Source: Actinomadura latina NBRC 106108
GTDB taxonomy: Bacteria; Actinomycetota; Actinomycetes; Streptosporangiales; Streptosporangiaceae
Assembly (NCBI RefSeq): GCF_001552195.1
Contig: NZ_BCQS01000019.1
Location: forward strand, 184,669 to 248,668
Direction: 5' to 3'
Length of the DNA stretch: 64,000 bases
Shown here: one piece after another, positions 8,259 through 16,085 of the stretch
Position numbering within the stretch: the stretch's first letter is position 1
How the letters are laid out: every line of letters starts with the position of its first letter
Made by a program: the position numbers and the translations under genes
The notes under the pieces: model-generated
What the model was told of the DNA's origin: nothing
What the model saw: only the letters and a program-made list of their open reading frames with translations
Databases searched by the model: none

Positions 8259-8390
8259 ATGACCGCGCAACCCTCCCGCCGGCGGCTGGGGCTGTGGATG
8301 GCCACCGCCCTGGTGGTCGGCAACATGATCGGATCGGGCGTGTTCCTGCTGCCCCCTCCAGCGCGACGAGGCGACCCCCAGCAGCGGTGA
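8259..8390 (+). pseudogene. N-terminal remnant of an APC-family amino-acid permease
   Basis: After an excellent ribosome site (GAAGGAGG) an ATG opens a 43-codon frame. It contains the first transmembrane segment typical of APC permeases (LVVGNMIGSGVFLLP), then loses similarity and stops. Permeases of this family have about 450-500 residues and 12 membrane segments, so over 90% is missing. The short tail PPARRGDPQQR could be the old C-terminus joined by an internal deletion, but this cannot be shown. A DosR-like box lies upstream and another just downstream. Confidence 0.75.
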
Positions 8391-8400
8391 TACGGCGTAG

Positions 8401-8414
8401 AGGACCTTCGTCCC
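8401..8414. promoter_or_regulatory. DosR/DevR-like box 6
   Basis: AGGACCTTCGTCCC fits the dormancy operator core and sits 36 bp before the PNPOx-fold gene, a position compatible with direct activation. Confidence 0.65.
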
Positions 8415-8450
8415 TGACGCCGCCCGCCGCGACCCCGGCACTCTGGATCC

Positions 8451-8882
8451 ATGCAGCTCGATCAGAGCGGCCTGCAGCACCTGGACGAGGACGAGTGCCG
8501 CGCTCTCCTCGCGCGCGCCGTGATCGGACGCATCGTCTTCACCCACCAGGCGCTCCCCGCCGTCCAGCCGGTCAACTTCGTCCTCAGCCGCGGCGACATC
8601 GTGATCAAGGTGTCGCGGAGGTCGAGGCTCGCGACGGCCGCCGCCGACACCGTCGTGGCCTTCGAGATCGACGACTACGACACCGAGGCCGAGACGGGCT
8701 GGTCGGTGGTCGCCGTCGGCCGCGCCCGGCGCGTCACCGACCCCCGTGAGATCACCGCGCTGGAGTCCCTGCCGCTGCGCACGTGGGCACCGGTGGAACG
8801 CGACACCTTCATCCGCGTCCGCCCCGAATTCGTCACCGGCCGCCGCATCGGCAGCGCCACCGAGGCGACCGCCGCGCCCTGA
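8451..8882 (+). CDS. Pyridoxamine 5'-phosphate oxidase-fold flavoprotein
   Basis: The 143-residue product has the split-barrel flavin-binding fold: CRALLARAVIGRIVFT, a PVNFVL strand, VVAFEIDDYD and a WSVVAVGRARRVTDP strand, ending with FIRVRPEFVTGRRI. Relatives bind FMN or F420 and act as small reductases or as putative nitric-oxide or haem-related proteins; the substrate cannot be predicted. A DosR-like box 36 bp upstream ties it to the dormancy island, where such proteins are common in actinobacteria. Confidence 0.85.
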   Translation: MQLDQSGLQHLDEDECRALLARAVIGRIVFTHQALPAVQPVNFVLSRGDIVIKVSRRSRLATAAADTVVAFEIDDYDTEAETGWSVVAVGRARRVTDPREITALESLPLRTWAPVERDTFIRVRPEFVTGRRIGSATEATAAP

Positions 8883-8927
8883 GGCCCTGAGAAGGGCGAG
8901 GCCGCCCCTCTCGAACCGCCGGACATG

Positions 8928-8941
8928 CGGACCTTGGTCCC
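8928..8941. promoter_or_regulatory. DosR/DevR-like box 7
   Basis: CGGACCTTGGTCCC fits the dormancy operator core and lies 97 bp before the DoxX-like gene. Confidence 0.6.
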
Positions 8942-9038
8942 GTCGATCATGAGCCGAACGGACCTACAGCGCCGGCCGCGGACGGCGTTGAGTAGGAGGT
9001 GAAGAAACCAAGGCGATGTGATGGAAGGTGAGACGGCG

Positions 9039-9602
9039 ATGGCAGTCTCCGAGCACAAGACGCACGTGAGGCGGAGCACTCTGATCCGCGTGGTCGCCCC
9101 CAAGCCGCTGACCGAGACGCCCGCCGCTCGCTACATCTGGGCGGCCGCGCGACTGGCGCTGGGCTGGGTGTTCGCATGGGCGTTCGTGGACAAGCTGTTC
9201 GGGCTGGGCCACGCGACCCCGGCCGGCAAGGGCTGGCTGGACGGCGGAAGCCCCACCGAGGGGTTCCTGGCGCACGCACCCAAGGGCCCGTTCGCCGGGT
9301 TCTACAACGACCTGGCCGGCGCGGCCTGGGCCGACTGGCTGTTCATGATCGGGCTGGGCGGGGTCGGCGCGGCGCTGATCCTGGGCATCGGGATGCGGGT
9401 CGCGGCCGCCGGCGGCGCGGCGCTGCTGGTCCTGATGTGGACGGCCGTTCTTCCTCCGGAGAACAACGTCTTCATGGACGACCACATCATCTACGCACTC
9501 CTGATCGTCGGACTGGCCCTGGTCAGCGCCGGCGACACCCTGGGACTCGGCCGCTGGTGGGGCAAGACCCCGCTGGTGGAAAGGCTCCCCTTCCTCAAGT
9601 AG
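9039..9602 (+). CDS. DoxX-like integral membrane protein
   Basis: This 187-residue protein has a short basic N-terminus and four predicted membrane helices (starting near residues 36, 99, 122 and 152). Conserved DoxX-type features include LALGWVFAWAFVDKLFGLG and the end segment ENNVFMDDHIIYALLIVGLAL. The family is linked to quinone-associated or redox-stress functions. The ATG at 9039 was chosen because AAGGTGAG precedes it at good spacing; two in-frame starts lie 18-21 bp upstream. DosR-like box 7 is upstream and a strong hairpin follows, so it is probably a single-gene unit that closes the dormancy island. Confidence 0.87.
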   Translation: MAVSEHKTHVRRSTLIRVVAPKPLTETPAARYIWAAARLALGWVFAWAFVDKLFGLGHATPAGKGWLDGGSPTEGFLAHAPKGPFAGFYNDLAGAAWADWLFMIGLGGVGAALILGIGMRVAAAGGAALLVLMWTAVLPPENNVFMDDHIIYALLIVGLALVSAGDTLGLGRWWGKTPLVERLPFLK

Positions 9603-9620
9603 CCGACGGTAGTCGCCAAG

Positions 9621-9644
9621 GACGCCCGCCCAGCGGCGGGCGTC
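9621..9644. terminator. Hairpin terminator after the DoxX-like gene
   Basis: GACGCCCGCC and GGCGGGCGTC form a perfect ten-bp stem with a four-base loop, starting 19 bp after the stop codon. There is no T-run, as is usual for actinomycete hairpins. The converging kinase gene ends at 9661, so it may act in both directions. Confidence 0.75.
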
Positions 9645-9660
9645 CTGCTGTGCATCACCG

Positions 9661-10800
9661 TCACCGCGCTTCGTGCGGGGAGGACGCCTGCGGCGTCCGG
9701 GGAAGCCGGATCGTGACGCGGAGGCCGCCGGTGGGGCGGGGCGTGAGGTCGAGGGTTCCGTCGTGTGCCCGGACGATGCTGTGCACGATGGCCAGCCCGA
9801 GTCCGACGCCGGCGTGTTCGTTGGTGTGTACGCGTTGTGTCCCGCGTTGGAAGGGTTCGGTGAGGGTCGGCAGGAGTTCTGCCGGGACTTCGTGGCCGGT
9901 GTTCTCCACGCGCAGCATGCTTGCGTCGTGCTGGGGTTCGGTGTGGACCGTGACGGTGCCGCCGGTGGGCAGGTTGTGGACGATGGCGTTCTGGACGAGG
10001 TTGGTCACCATCCGCAGGAGGAGTTCCGCCGAGCCGTTGGCCATTGCTGTTTCGCCGGTGACGTCGAGGGTGATCCGGCGCTGTTCGGCGAGAGGGAGCA
10101 GTGTCTCGGCGGCTTGTTCGGCGACGAGGGACAGGTCGACGGGTTCGCGGGTGAAGCTTCTGCTGTTGCCGCGGCTCAGCAGCAGGAGGGCCTCGGTGAG
10201 GTCGATCGCCCGGGTGTTGACGGTGTAGAGGCGCTGGATGAGTTCGCCCTGATCTCGCGCGGGGTCGTTGCGGGCGACGTCCAGGAGTGCCTGGGAGATC
10301 GCCAGCGGGGTGCGCAGCTCGTGGGAGGCGTTGGCGGCGAACCTCTGCTGTTCGCGGACGTGGGATTCGAGTTGCTGGAGCATGGTGTCGAACACGTCGG
10401 CGAGCTCCCGGAATTCGTCCCTGCGCCCGTGGAGCCGGATCCGGTGGGACAGTGATCCGTCCGCGGCCAGCCGAGCCGCGTCCGTGATCCGGGCGAGCGG
10501 TGCGAGCATCCGGCCGGCCAGGATCCATCCGCCCAGCAGGCCGAACACCAGCAGGAAGGCCATCGCCTGGGCCGCGCGGGGGGCGAAGGCGCGCAGGAGG
10601 TCGGAGCGGTCGGGCATGAACTGCGGGGACGGCGCCCCGTACCTGCCGAGCCTCGGCTTGGTGACGAACGCGTTGTCGGGTACATAGCGCAGCAGGAACA
10701 CCCACACCACGGCGAGCAGGAGACCGCCCGCGAGGATGAGGAATCCGGCGTAGCTGAGGGTGAGTTTCAGGCGGGCGCTGAGCCCCGGGGGCCTATTCAC
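9661..10800 (-). CDS. VanS-like sensor histidine kinase
   Basis: This 379-residue membrane kinase has two transmembrane helices (about 13-38 and 79-97) flanking a short external loop of about 40 residues. A HAMP region follows (about 98-150), then the phospho-acceptor box NASHELRTP with His160, and an ATPase domain with an N-box (NLVQNAIVHNL) and a G-box (GVGLGLAIVHSIV). The opening segment and the RYVPD loop closely resemble VanS proteins of streptomycetes. Many VanS-like kinases do not sense glycopeptides, so the ligand is unproven. The GTG start overlaps the regulator stop by 8 bp, which shows coupling. Confidence 0.9.
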   Translation of the reverse strand: MNRPPGLSARLKLTLSYAGFLILAGGLLLAVVWVFLLRYVPDNAFVTKPRLGRYGAPSPQFMPDRSDLLRAFAPRAAQAMAFLLVFGLLGGWILAGRMLAPLARITDAARLAADGSLSHRIRLHGRRDEFRELADVFDTMLQQLESHVREQQRFAANASHELRTPLAISQALLDVARNDPARDQGELIQRLYTVNTRAIDLTEALLLLSRGNSRSFTREPVDLSLVAEQAAETLLPLAEQRRITLDVTGETAMANGSAELLLRMVTNLVQNAIVHNLPTGGTVTVHTEPQHDASMLRVENTGHEVPAELLPTLTEPFQRGTQRVHTNEHAGVGLGLAIVHSIVRAHDGTLDLTPRPTGGLRVTIRLPRTPQASSPHEAR

Positions 10801-11473
10801 GGGTGCCGCCGGGGCCGGTGTCGATGCGGTAGCCGACGCCGGGCACCGTGGCGATCAGCCGTGGTTCGCCGAGGCGTTTGCGCAGGGCGGAGACGGTGAT
10901 GCGGACGGCGTTGGTGAAGGGATCGGCGTTGGCGTCCCAGGCCCGCTCCAGCAGCTCTTCGGCGCTGACGACCCCGCCTCGGGCGGCGACGAGGACTTCG
11001 AGCACGGCGAACTGCTTGCGGGTGAGCGCGACGTAGCGTCCGTCCCGGAAGACCTCCCGGCGGAAGGGATCCAGCCGCAGGCCCGCGATCTCGCTGACCG
11101 GGGGCCGGGCGTGCGCGCGCCTGCGGTCCAGCGCCCGCAGCCGCATGACCAGCTCGCGGAGCTCGAACGGCTTGGTGAGGTAGTCGTCGGCGCCGAGCCC
11201 GAACCCCGAGGCCTTGTCGTCGATCCGGTCGGCGGCGGTGAGCATGAGGATCGGGATGCCGCTGCCGGAGGCGACGAGGCGCCGGGCGATCTCGTCGCCG
11301 GACGGGCCAGGGATATCGCGGTCCAGGACCGCCAGGTCGTAGGAGTTGACGGCCAGCAGCTCCAGGGCGGTGTCGCCGTCACCGGCGATGTCGGCCGCGA
11401 TCGCCTCCAGCCGCAGACCGTCCCGCACGGCCTCCGCCAGGTAGGGCTCGTCCTCCACAATCAGCACGCGCAT
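10793..11473 (-). CDS. VanR-like OmpR-family response regulator
   Basis: The 226-residue regulator has a receiver domain with phospho-acceptor Asp51 (VLDRDIPGP) and the conserved Lys in LTKPFELRELV. The winged-helix domain contains LTRKQFAVLEVLV and ends with TVPGVGYRIDT. The wording of the receiver domain is strikingly like VanR of streptomycetes. It is the first gene of a two-gene operon with the kinase. A D-Ala-D-Ala-ligase remnant lies directly upstream, which supports a cell-wall or glycopeptide-response origin. Confidence 0.93.
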   Translation of the reverse strand: MRVLIVEDEPYLAEAVRDGLRLEAIAADIAGDGDTALELLAVNSYDLAVLDRDIPGPSGDEIARRLVASGSGIPILMLTAADRIDDKASGFGLGADDYLTKPFELRELVMRLRALDRRRAHARPPVSEIAGLRLDPFRREVFRDGRYVALTRKQFAVLEVLVAARGGVVSAEELLERAWDANADPFTNAVRITVSALRKRLGEPRLIATVPGVGYRIDTGPGGTRE

Positions 11474-11511
11474 GCCTGAAGGCTAGGCAACCCGGCATAT
11501 CGCCGACATAT

Positions 11512-11814
11512 TCAAACGGCAGCGTCCACCAGGCGCGTCACCAGATCCTCGTAGGGCAGTCCTGCCGCGGCGAACATCCTCGGCACCTGGGACTCGGCCG
11601 TCATTCCCGGCATCGTGTTGACCTCGTTCAGGACGGGTCCGTGGTCGGTGAGGAAGAAGTCGATGCGGGCGACACCGGGCCGTTCGAGCCACCGCGCTCC
11701 CTCGGTCGGCCGGACGTCGGAGCCGGTGCGCCGCACCTCCGCGGTGAAGATCCGCTGCTGCTCGATTCCGCGCATACGACGGGCCGGCGCTGACAGTGAT
11801 GCGCTGTGGTCCAT
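11512..11814 (-). pseudogene. C-terminal remnant of a D-Ala-D-Ala (or D-Ala-D-Lac) ligase
   Basis: The last 55 or so codons encode the family's hallmark end: ARIDFFL, then the metal/ATP-binding segment LNEVNTMPGMT, followed by SQVPRMFAAAGLPYEDLV. Full ligases have about 310-350 residues; the ATP-grasp body and the N-terminal domain are absent. Upstream codons show no ligase similarity, so the ATG at 11814 is arbitrary. Beside VanRS-like genes this reads as a trace of a cell-wall remodelling or van-type cluster. Ordinary ddl and vanA cannot be told apart from this tail. Confidence 0.75.
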
Positions 11815-11948
11815 GCCCTCACTGAAGGCGGACGCCTGTTGCGGTGCCGTATGCGGTTTTCGATACGCCCGCGATACGTCGAATTCCCGCCGTCAAGGAA
11901 CCCGCGGACCGGCGGCGAAGAGGCCCCAGAACTGGTGGTTCCGAAGGG

Positions 11949-13100
11949 TCATTCGGTGCCCGTCGGGCCCGTTCCCTGCGAGTTGCCGTTCTGCGTGCTG
12001 CCGGGGTTGCCCGGAGAACTGCTCTGGATGTGATCTTGGACCACGGTATGGGCGCGTGACAGCAGGTCTGTGGCGCGGGGATAGTCGGCGAGCTGCTCGA
12101 CGAGAAGGTCCAGTGCGGGCAGGAGGACGTGCGCGGGGACGTCGCGGGCGGCGAGGATGTCGACGGTCCATGTCATGAACGCGGTGAACAGCCCGGGATC
12201 GTCCAGGTACAGGGCGGTGCTGAAGAACTCAACGATGTGGGAGATGTCCTCGGCCGTCCGGGTCCGCTGCTCATCGGTGTAACCGGCCATCGCCGGGATC
12301 CGCGACTGCAACCCGCTCAGGACATGCCGGACCAGCTGGGGCGTCGTCCGGGTGACATGGGCGTAGGTCCGGTCGGCAAGGTGCGGCAGGTCATCGACGA
12401 CGCGGTGCGGGCGCGGCTTGGGCAGCGGGCCGCGCGCCAGCCGGTCGGCGGCGGCGCGGGCGTCGGGCGCCCACGCGTCCGCGCCCAGCAGGACGGCGTA
12501 GCGGCCGTCGGGGCCGTAGGCTGCGCCGCCGACCATGACCGGGGTGCCGGTCGACTGGCACGCGGTGATGGCCGCGTGCGCGGCCGGGAGCCGGGTGGCG
12601 ATCGAGGACGACAGCGCCACCGCGGCCGGGCCCGTCTCGTGCAGATGGGAGATCAGATGCGGCGTCGGCACCTGGGCGCCGAGGTAGTCGACCTGCCAGC
12701 CGCGCAGCCGCAGCACCTCGGCCATGAGCCGGGCGGGCAGGGCGTGCCACTCGCCGTCGATGCACGCCACCGCGATCCGGCCGCGCCGCTCCGCGGCCGG
12801 CACCCGCCGCCGGGCGGCCGGATGATGCGCGACCGCACCGATCACGCGCTCGTTGACGGCGGTGGCGGTGTGCTCCTGCGCGACGCTGATCCGGTTGGCC
12901 GCCCACTCGCGCCCGACCCGGGCCTGCAGGGGGGCGATGACGTCCAGCAGCAGGTCCTCGGGATCCATGCCGTCGTCCAAGGCCGCCATCACGATGTCGG
13001 TGGCGGCGTACTCGTCCCCTGCGGTGACGGCCTCCCAGAGCGCGTCCGTCCGGATGCCCGTCCCCGCCCTCCCGTCGGACGGCCGCGCCGAGCGGGTCAT
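11949..13100 (-). CDS. Cobalamin-binding sensor with a CarH-type photoreceptor signature
   Basis: This cytoplasmic protein of 383 residues starts with a four-helix B12 cap domain (about 18-100) with W66-x9-E76-H77, the exact spacing of the CarH/LitR adenosylcobalamin photoreceptor motif. A Rossmann-type B12 domain follows (about 105-235): E-W-H119-A-L-P, 41 residues, S-S-S, 24 residues, GG, which fits the usual lower-ligand pattern except for Pro in place of Gly. There is no MerR DNA-binding domain. The last 140 residues are a helical domain I do not recognise. The start overlaps the stop of the SpoIIE-type phosphatase gene (ATGA), so the two proteins are made together and probably work together. 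Confidence 0.82.
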   Translation of the reverse strand: MTRSARPSDGRAGTGIRTDALWEAVTAGDEYAATDIVMAALDDGMDPEDLLLDVIAPLQARVGREWAANRISVAQEHTATAVNERVIGAVAHHPAARRRVPAAERRGRIAVACIDGEWHALPARLMAEVLRLRGWQVDYLGAQVPTPHLISHLHETGPAAVALSSSIATRLPAAHAAITACQSTGTPVMVGGAAYGPDGRYAVLLGADAWAPDARAAADRLARGPLPKPRPHRVVDDLPHLADRTYAHVTRTTPQLVRHVLSGLQSRIPAMAGYTDEQRTRTAEDISHIVEFFSTALYLDDPGLFTAFMTWTVDILAARDVPAHVLLPALDLLVEQLADYPRATDLLSRAHTVVQDHIQSSSPGNPGSTQNGNSQGTGPTGTE

Positions 13101-14758
13101 GGCGAATCCCCTTCCGGTTGCCGGGCCGCCCCGGCGGAACCCGCCCGGACGCGCCCCGGAGCGGTGATCGCGATCACCGCCATGTCGTCGTGCCGGCCCG
13201 CCCCGACCCATTCGGCGGCGAGCATGTGCACCCGCTCCACCAGCGCTTCCGGGGGCATGCCGCCGCACCCGCCCAGCTCGGCGCGCAGCCGCTCGTCGCC
13301 GAACATCTCATCGCCCAGCGGCCCGCCGATGGCCTCGGTGATGCCGTCGGTGTACAGCAGGCAGGTGTCGCCGGGGTCGAGCGTCGCCTCCGCGGTCGTC
13401 GAGTCGATGTCCTCGAGCACGCCGATCAGCGAGCCGCCGGTCCGGGCCGTCTCGACCGTCCCGCCGACCCGGACGATCAGCGGGGCGGCGTGGCCGGCGC
13501 TGGTCAGCCGCAGCCGCACCCGCGCGCCCTGCCGGCGGGCCGAGGCCAGCACCAGCGTGACGAACCTCGTCGAATCGTCCAGCAGCAGGGCACCGTTGAG
13601 CAGTTCCAGCAGGCGCCGGTGGTCGCCCGCCATCGGCAGCAGGGCCCGCAGCGTGGTGCGGATCTTGCCGGTCAGGACGGCGGCCTCCAGGCCCTTGCCG
13701 CACACGTCCCCCAGCACCACCAGAGACTCGGCCCGCGAGTCGGCCGTGCCTGCGGGAAACACGTCGTAGAAGTCGCCGCCGACCAGGTCCTCGTCACCGG
13801 ACGGCCGGTACCGCGCCGCCAGCTCCACCCCGTCCAGCTCGTGCGTGCGGGGCGGCAGCAGCTCGCGCATCAGGGTCGCGGTGATGGACGCCTGCTCGGC
13901 GTAGAGGCGCGCGGCCGACAGCATCGCCCCGGCGCGGCCGGCGAAGAGGCGGATGGTCAGCTCCTCCCCCGCCGGGAACGCCTCCGGACCCGACAGGCGC
14001 AGCAGCACCAGCGCCCCGGCCGGAACACCGTGGCCTGGAAGCGCGATGACCACCATCGCGGCCGGCTTTTCCGGCGACGGGCGCGCGAGCCACGCGGGAG
14101 CGGCCCGTGGATCGATCCAGCGCGGGGGCACCGGAGGGAAACCCCGCAACGCCTCGGCCAAGCCCTCGACCTCCGCCGGGTCGATGGGCAGTTCCTCGTG
14201 GTCGACCCGCCCGTCCGGCCCGGAGTAGGCGACGGGATGGCCCCGCGCGGACCTCGGAACGATCACCACCGCCGCATCGGCCAGGTGCCGGGCGGCCAGC
14301 CGCGCCGTCACCTCCATGCACCGCTCCAGATTGAGCGACGCGGGCAGCTCCTCGGACACCTCGACCAGGAACGCCGTGCGCTCCCGGTCCGTGACATCCA
14401 GCAGCCACCAGATCGTCTGCGCCTGGTTCTCCGGCGTCCTGCCCTCCGGCACCGGATGAGCCTCGACCACACGGCCGCCGATCGGTCCCCGCGCGACGGC
14501 GCCCGTGCGCCGCCCTCCGGCATCCGTTCCTCCCGGACCGGCTCGATCGCCGATCGACCGCTGGGCATCGGCCAGCCATTCCGGGACGGCGGCGGCCGGC
14601 GGACCACCCGGCGGGATGCCCAGCAGCAGCCGCGCCGCGTCATTCACCTGGACGATCCCCCCGGACGGGTCGACGGACAGAACCGCGCAAGGAGCGGAGC
14701 GCAACACCGGATCGAGCACGTCCCGCACGCTGCCTTCGCCCTGGGTCGGTTCCGTCAC
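13097..14758 (-). CDS. PAS/GAF-SpoIIE (PP2C-type) protein phosphatase
   Basis: The 553-residue product has a PAS-like sensor (about 20-140), a GAF-like domain (about 145-300) and a C-terminal SpoIIE/RsbU phosphatase domain (about 315-535). Metal-binding landmarks are visible: GGDFYDVF, LGDVCGKGLEAA, LTSAGHAAPL, LLYTDGITEA and a late GRHDDMAVI. Such enzymes dephosphorylate anti-anti-sigma factors in partner-switching systems. The GTG at 14758 was chosen because GGAGG lies 7 bp upstream; the open frame extends 37 codons further without support. It is translationally coupled to the B12 sensor gene. No STAS or anti-sigma gene is visible nearby. Confidence 0.88.
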   Translation of the reverse strand: MTEPTQGEGSVRDVLDPVLRSAPCAVLSVDPSGGIVQVNDAARLLLGIPPGGPPAAAVPEWLADAQRSIGDRAGPGGTDAGGRRTGAVARGPIGGRVVEAHPVPEGRTPENQAQTIWWLLDVTDRERTAFLVEVSEELPASLNLERCMEVTARLAARHLADAAVVIVPRSARGHPVAYSGPDGRVDHEELPIDPAEVEGLAEALRGFPPVPPRWIDPRAAPAWLARPSPEKPAAMVVIALPGHGVPAGALVLLRLSGPEAFPAGEELTIRLFAGRAGAMLSAARLYAEQASITATLMRELLPPRTHELDGVELAARYRPSGDEDLVGGDFYDVFPAGTADSRAESLVVLGDVCGKGLEAAVLTGKIRTTLRALLPMAGDHRRLLELLNGALLLDDSTRFVTLVLASARRQGARVRLRLTSAGHAAPLIVRVGGTVETARTGGSLIGVLEDIDSTTAEATLDPGDTCLLYTDGITEAIGGPLGDEMFGDERLRAELGGCGGMPPEALVERVHMLAAEWVGAGRHDDMAVIAITAPGRVRAGSAGAARQPEGDSP

Positions 14759-14985
14759 GCCATAGCCTCCGAAAGGTCGTTCTTCCTGACTCCGAATGCC
14801 CCCACCGGCCTCAACCGGGACACGCCGCGCAGCCCATCCCGACCGCCTTGCCGGGACACGGCCCTCCATCGCCCGGACGGCTCAGCTCTTCACCCCGTAC
14901 CCGCAACAGGAGCGAATTCCCTGCCTGCGGCCCGTAGACCCGGTCGGCCGGGGAGCCGCCTCCGGCAGGCGGCTGATCGCGATCC

Positions 14986-15963
14986 TCACCGCGCGGTGCT
15001 CTGGGTGGCGCGGTAGTGGGACGGCGAGACGCCGTACAGGCCGCGGAACGCCTGGCGCAGTGCCTCCTCGCTGCGGAACCCGCAGCGCGCGGCGATCGTC
15101 TCCACGGTCAGCGCCGTGCCGGTCAGGAGGTGCGCCGCGGCCTCGCTGCGGGCCCGGCGCACGAACCGACCCGGGGTCATGTCCAGCTCCGCCAGGAACA
15201 GGCGTGCGAGATGACGCCGGCTGACCCCCGCGCGGGCCGCGAGCGCCGCCGTCGACAGGTCCGCGGCGGGGTTCCCGGCGATGTGCGCGACGGCGTCCTG
15301 GACCAGGGAGTGGCGTGGCGAGGGAGCGGTGAACATGCTCATCTGCGCCTGGTTGCCGGGCCGCTGCAGGTACGTCACCAGCTGCCGCGAGACGTCCCGG
15401 GCCAGGTCGGGGCTCACATCGGACTCGATGAACGACAGGGTCAGGTCCAGCGCGGCGGTCACCCCGGCGGACGTGCACACGTGCCCGTCGGACACGAAGA
15501 TCGGCCCGCTGTCGAACTCGACGGCCGGGAACCGGCTCGCGAGGAACGCGGCGTGCTCCCAGTGCGTCGACGCGCGCCGTCCGTCCAGGAGCCCCGCCGC
15601 CGCGAGCACCCCGGCGCCCGTGCACACCGACGACACGCGGCGCGAGACCAGGCCGAGCCTGCGCACGTGCGCGACCAGCCGCCCGTCCTCCATCGCGTCG
15701 ACGTAGCCGATCCCCCCGGACACGACCAGCGTGTCGAATGGTCCGGTGGCGCGTTCCAGCGACTGCTGCGCCTGCACCGTGAGGCCCGTCCCGGTGTGGA
15801 TCGGCCGTCCGCCCGGTGAGGCCAGCGACACCTCGTAGATGCCGCGACGGTGCAGGTGGTTGGCCACCTGGAGCGCCGTCACGACGCAGGCGATGTCCAG
15901 CAGCTCGGCCGCCGGGTAGCCCACCACGAGGACGCGGCGCAATTCGTGCATAGGGTCGTGCAT
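14986..15963 (-). CDS. GlxA-type regulator (DJ-1/PfpI domain plus AraC HTH)
   Basis: This transcription regulator of about 325 residues has an N-terminal DJ-1/PfpI-like domain (about 5-180) with the nucleophile-elbow-like SVCTGAGVLAAAGLL, and a C-terminal AraC-type double HTH (about 225-320). The HTH region includes ARAGVSRRHLARLF and the family end FRGLYGVSPSHYRA. Two in-frame ATG codons, 15963 and 15951, are created by a tandem 12-bp repeat; the upstream one is reported. It is divergent from a small membrane-protein gene followed by a DJ-1-type protein, probable targets of this regulator. Confidence 0.9.
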   Translation of the reverse strand: MHDPMHELRRVLVVGYPAAELLDIACVVTALQVANHLHRRGIYEVSLASPGGRPIHTGTGLTVQAQQSLERATGPFDTLVVSGGIGYVDAMEDGRLVAHVRRLGLVSRRVSSVCTGAGVLAAAGLLDGRRASTHWEHAAFLASRFPAVEFDSGPIFVSDGHVCTSAGVTAALDLTLSFIESDVSPDLARDVSRQLVTYLQRPGNQAQMSMFTAPSPRHSLVQDAVAHIAGNPAADLSTAALAARAGVSRRHLARLFLAELDMTPGRFVRRARSEAAAHLLTGTALTVETIAARCGFRSEEALRQAFRGLYGVSPSHYRATQSTAR

Positions 15964-15969
15964 AGGGTC
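15946..15969. repeat. Tandem 12-bp repeat over the GlxA start
   Basis: GTGCATAGGGTC is present twice without a gap. Each copy carries a start codon on the minus strand, so the repeat adds four codons (M-H-D-P) at the N-terminus. Copy-number change by slippage would keep the frame. Confidence 0.8.
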
Positions 15970-16085
15970 ACGGTATTGCCCTTCCGCCCGATCGCTGCGA
16001 TGTCCGATGGACGGCCACCCCAAGATTTCGGACCCCGCCGCCTTCAGAACTGGCAGGCGAGCCACGGCGTGCGGACAGTGGTGCC

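Noticed and set aside
8888..8911. AGGGCGAGG...CCGCCCCT near the DoxX-like gene as an extra dormancy box
   Set aside because: The halves lack the GGAC/GTCC core; a much better box lies 20 bp downstream.
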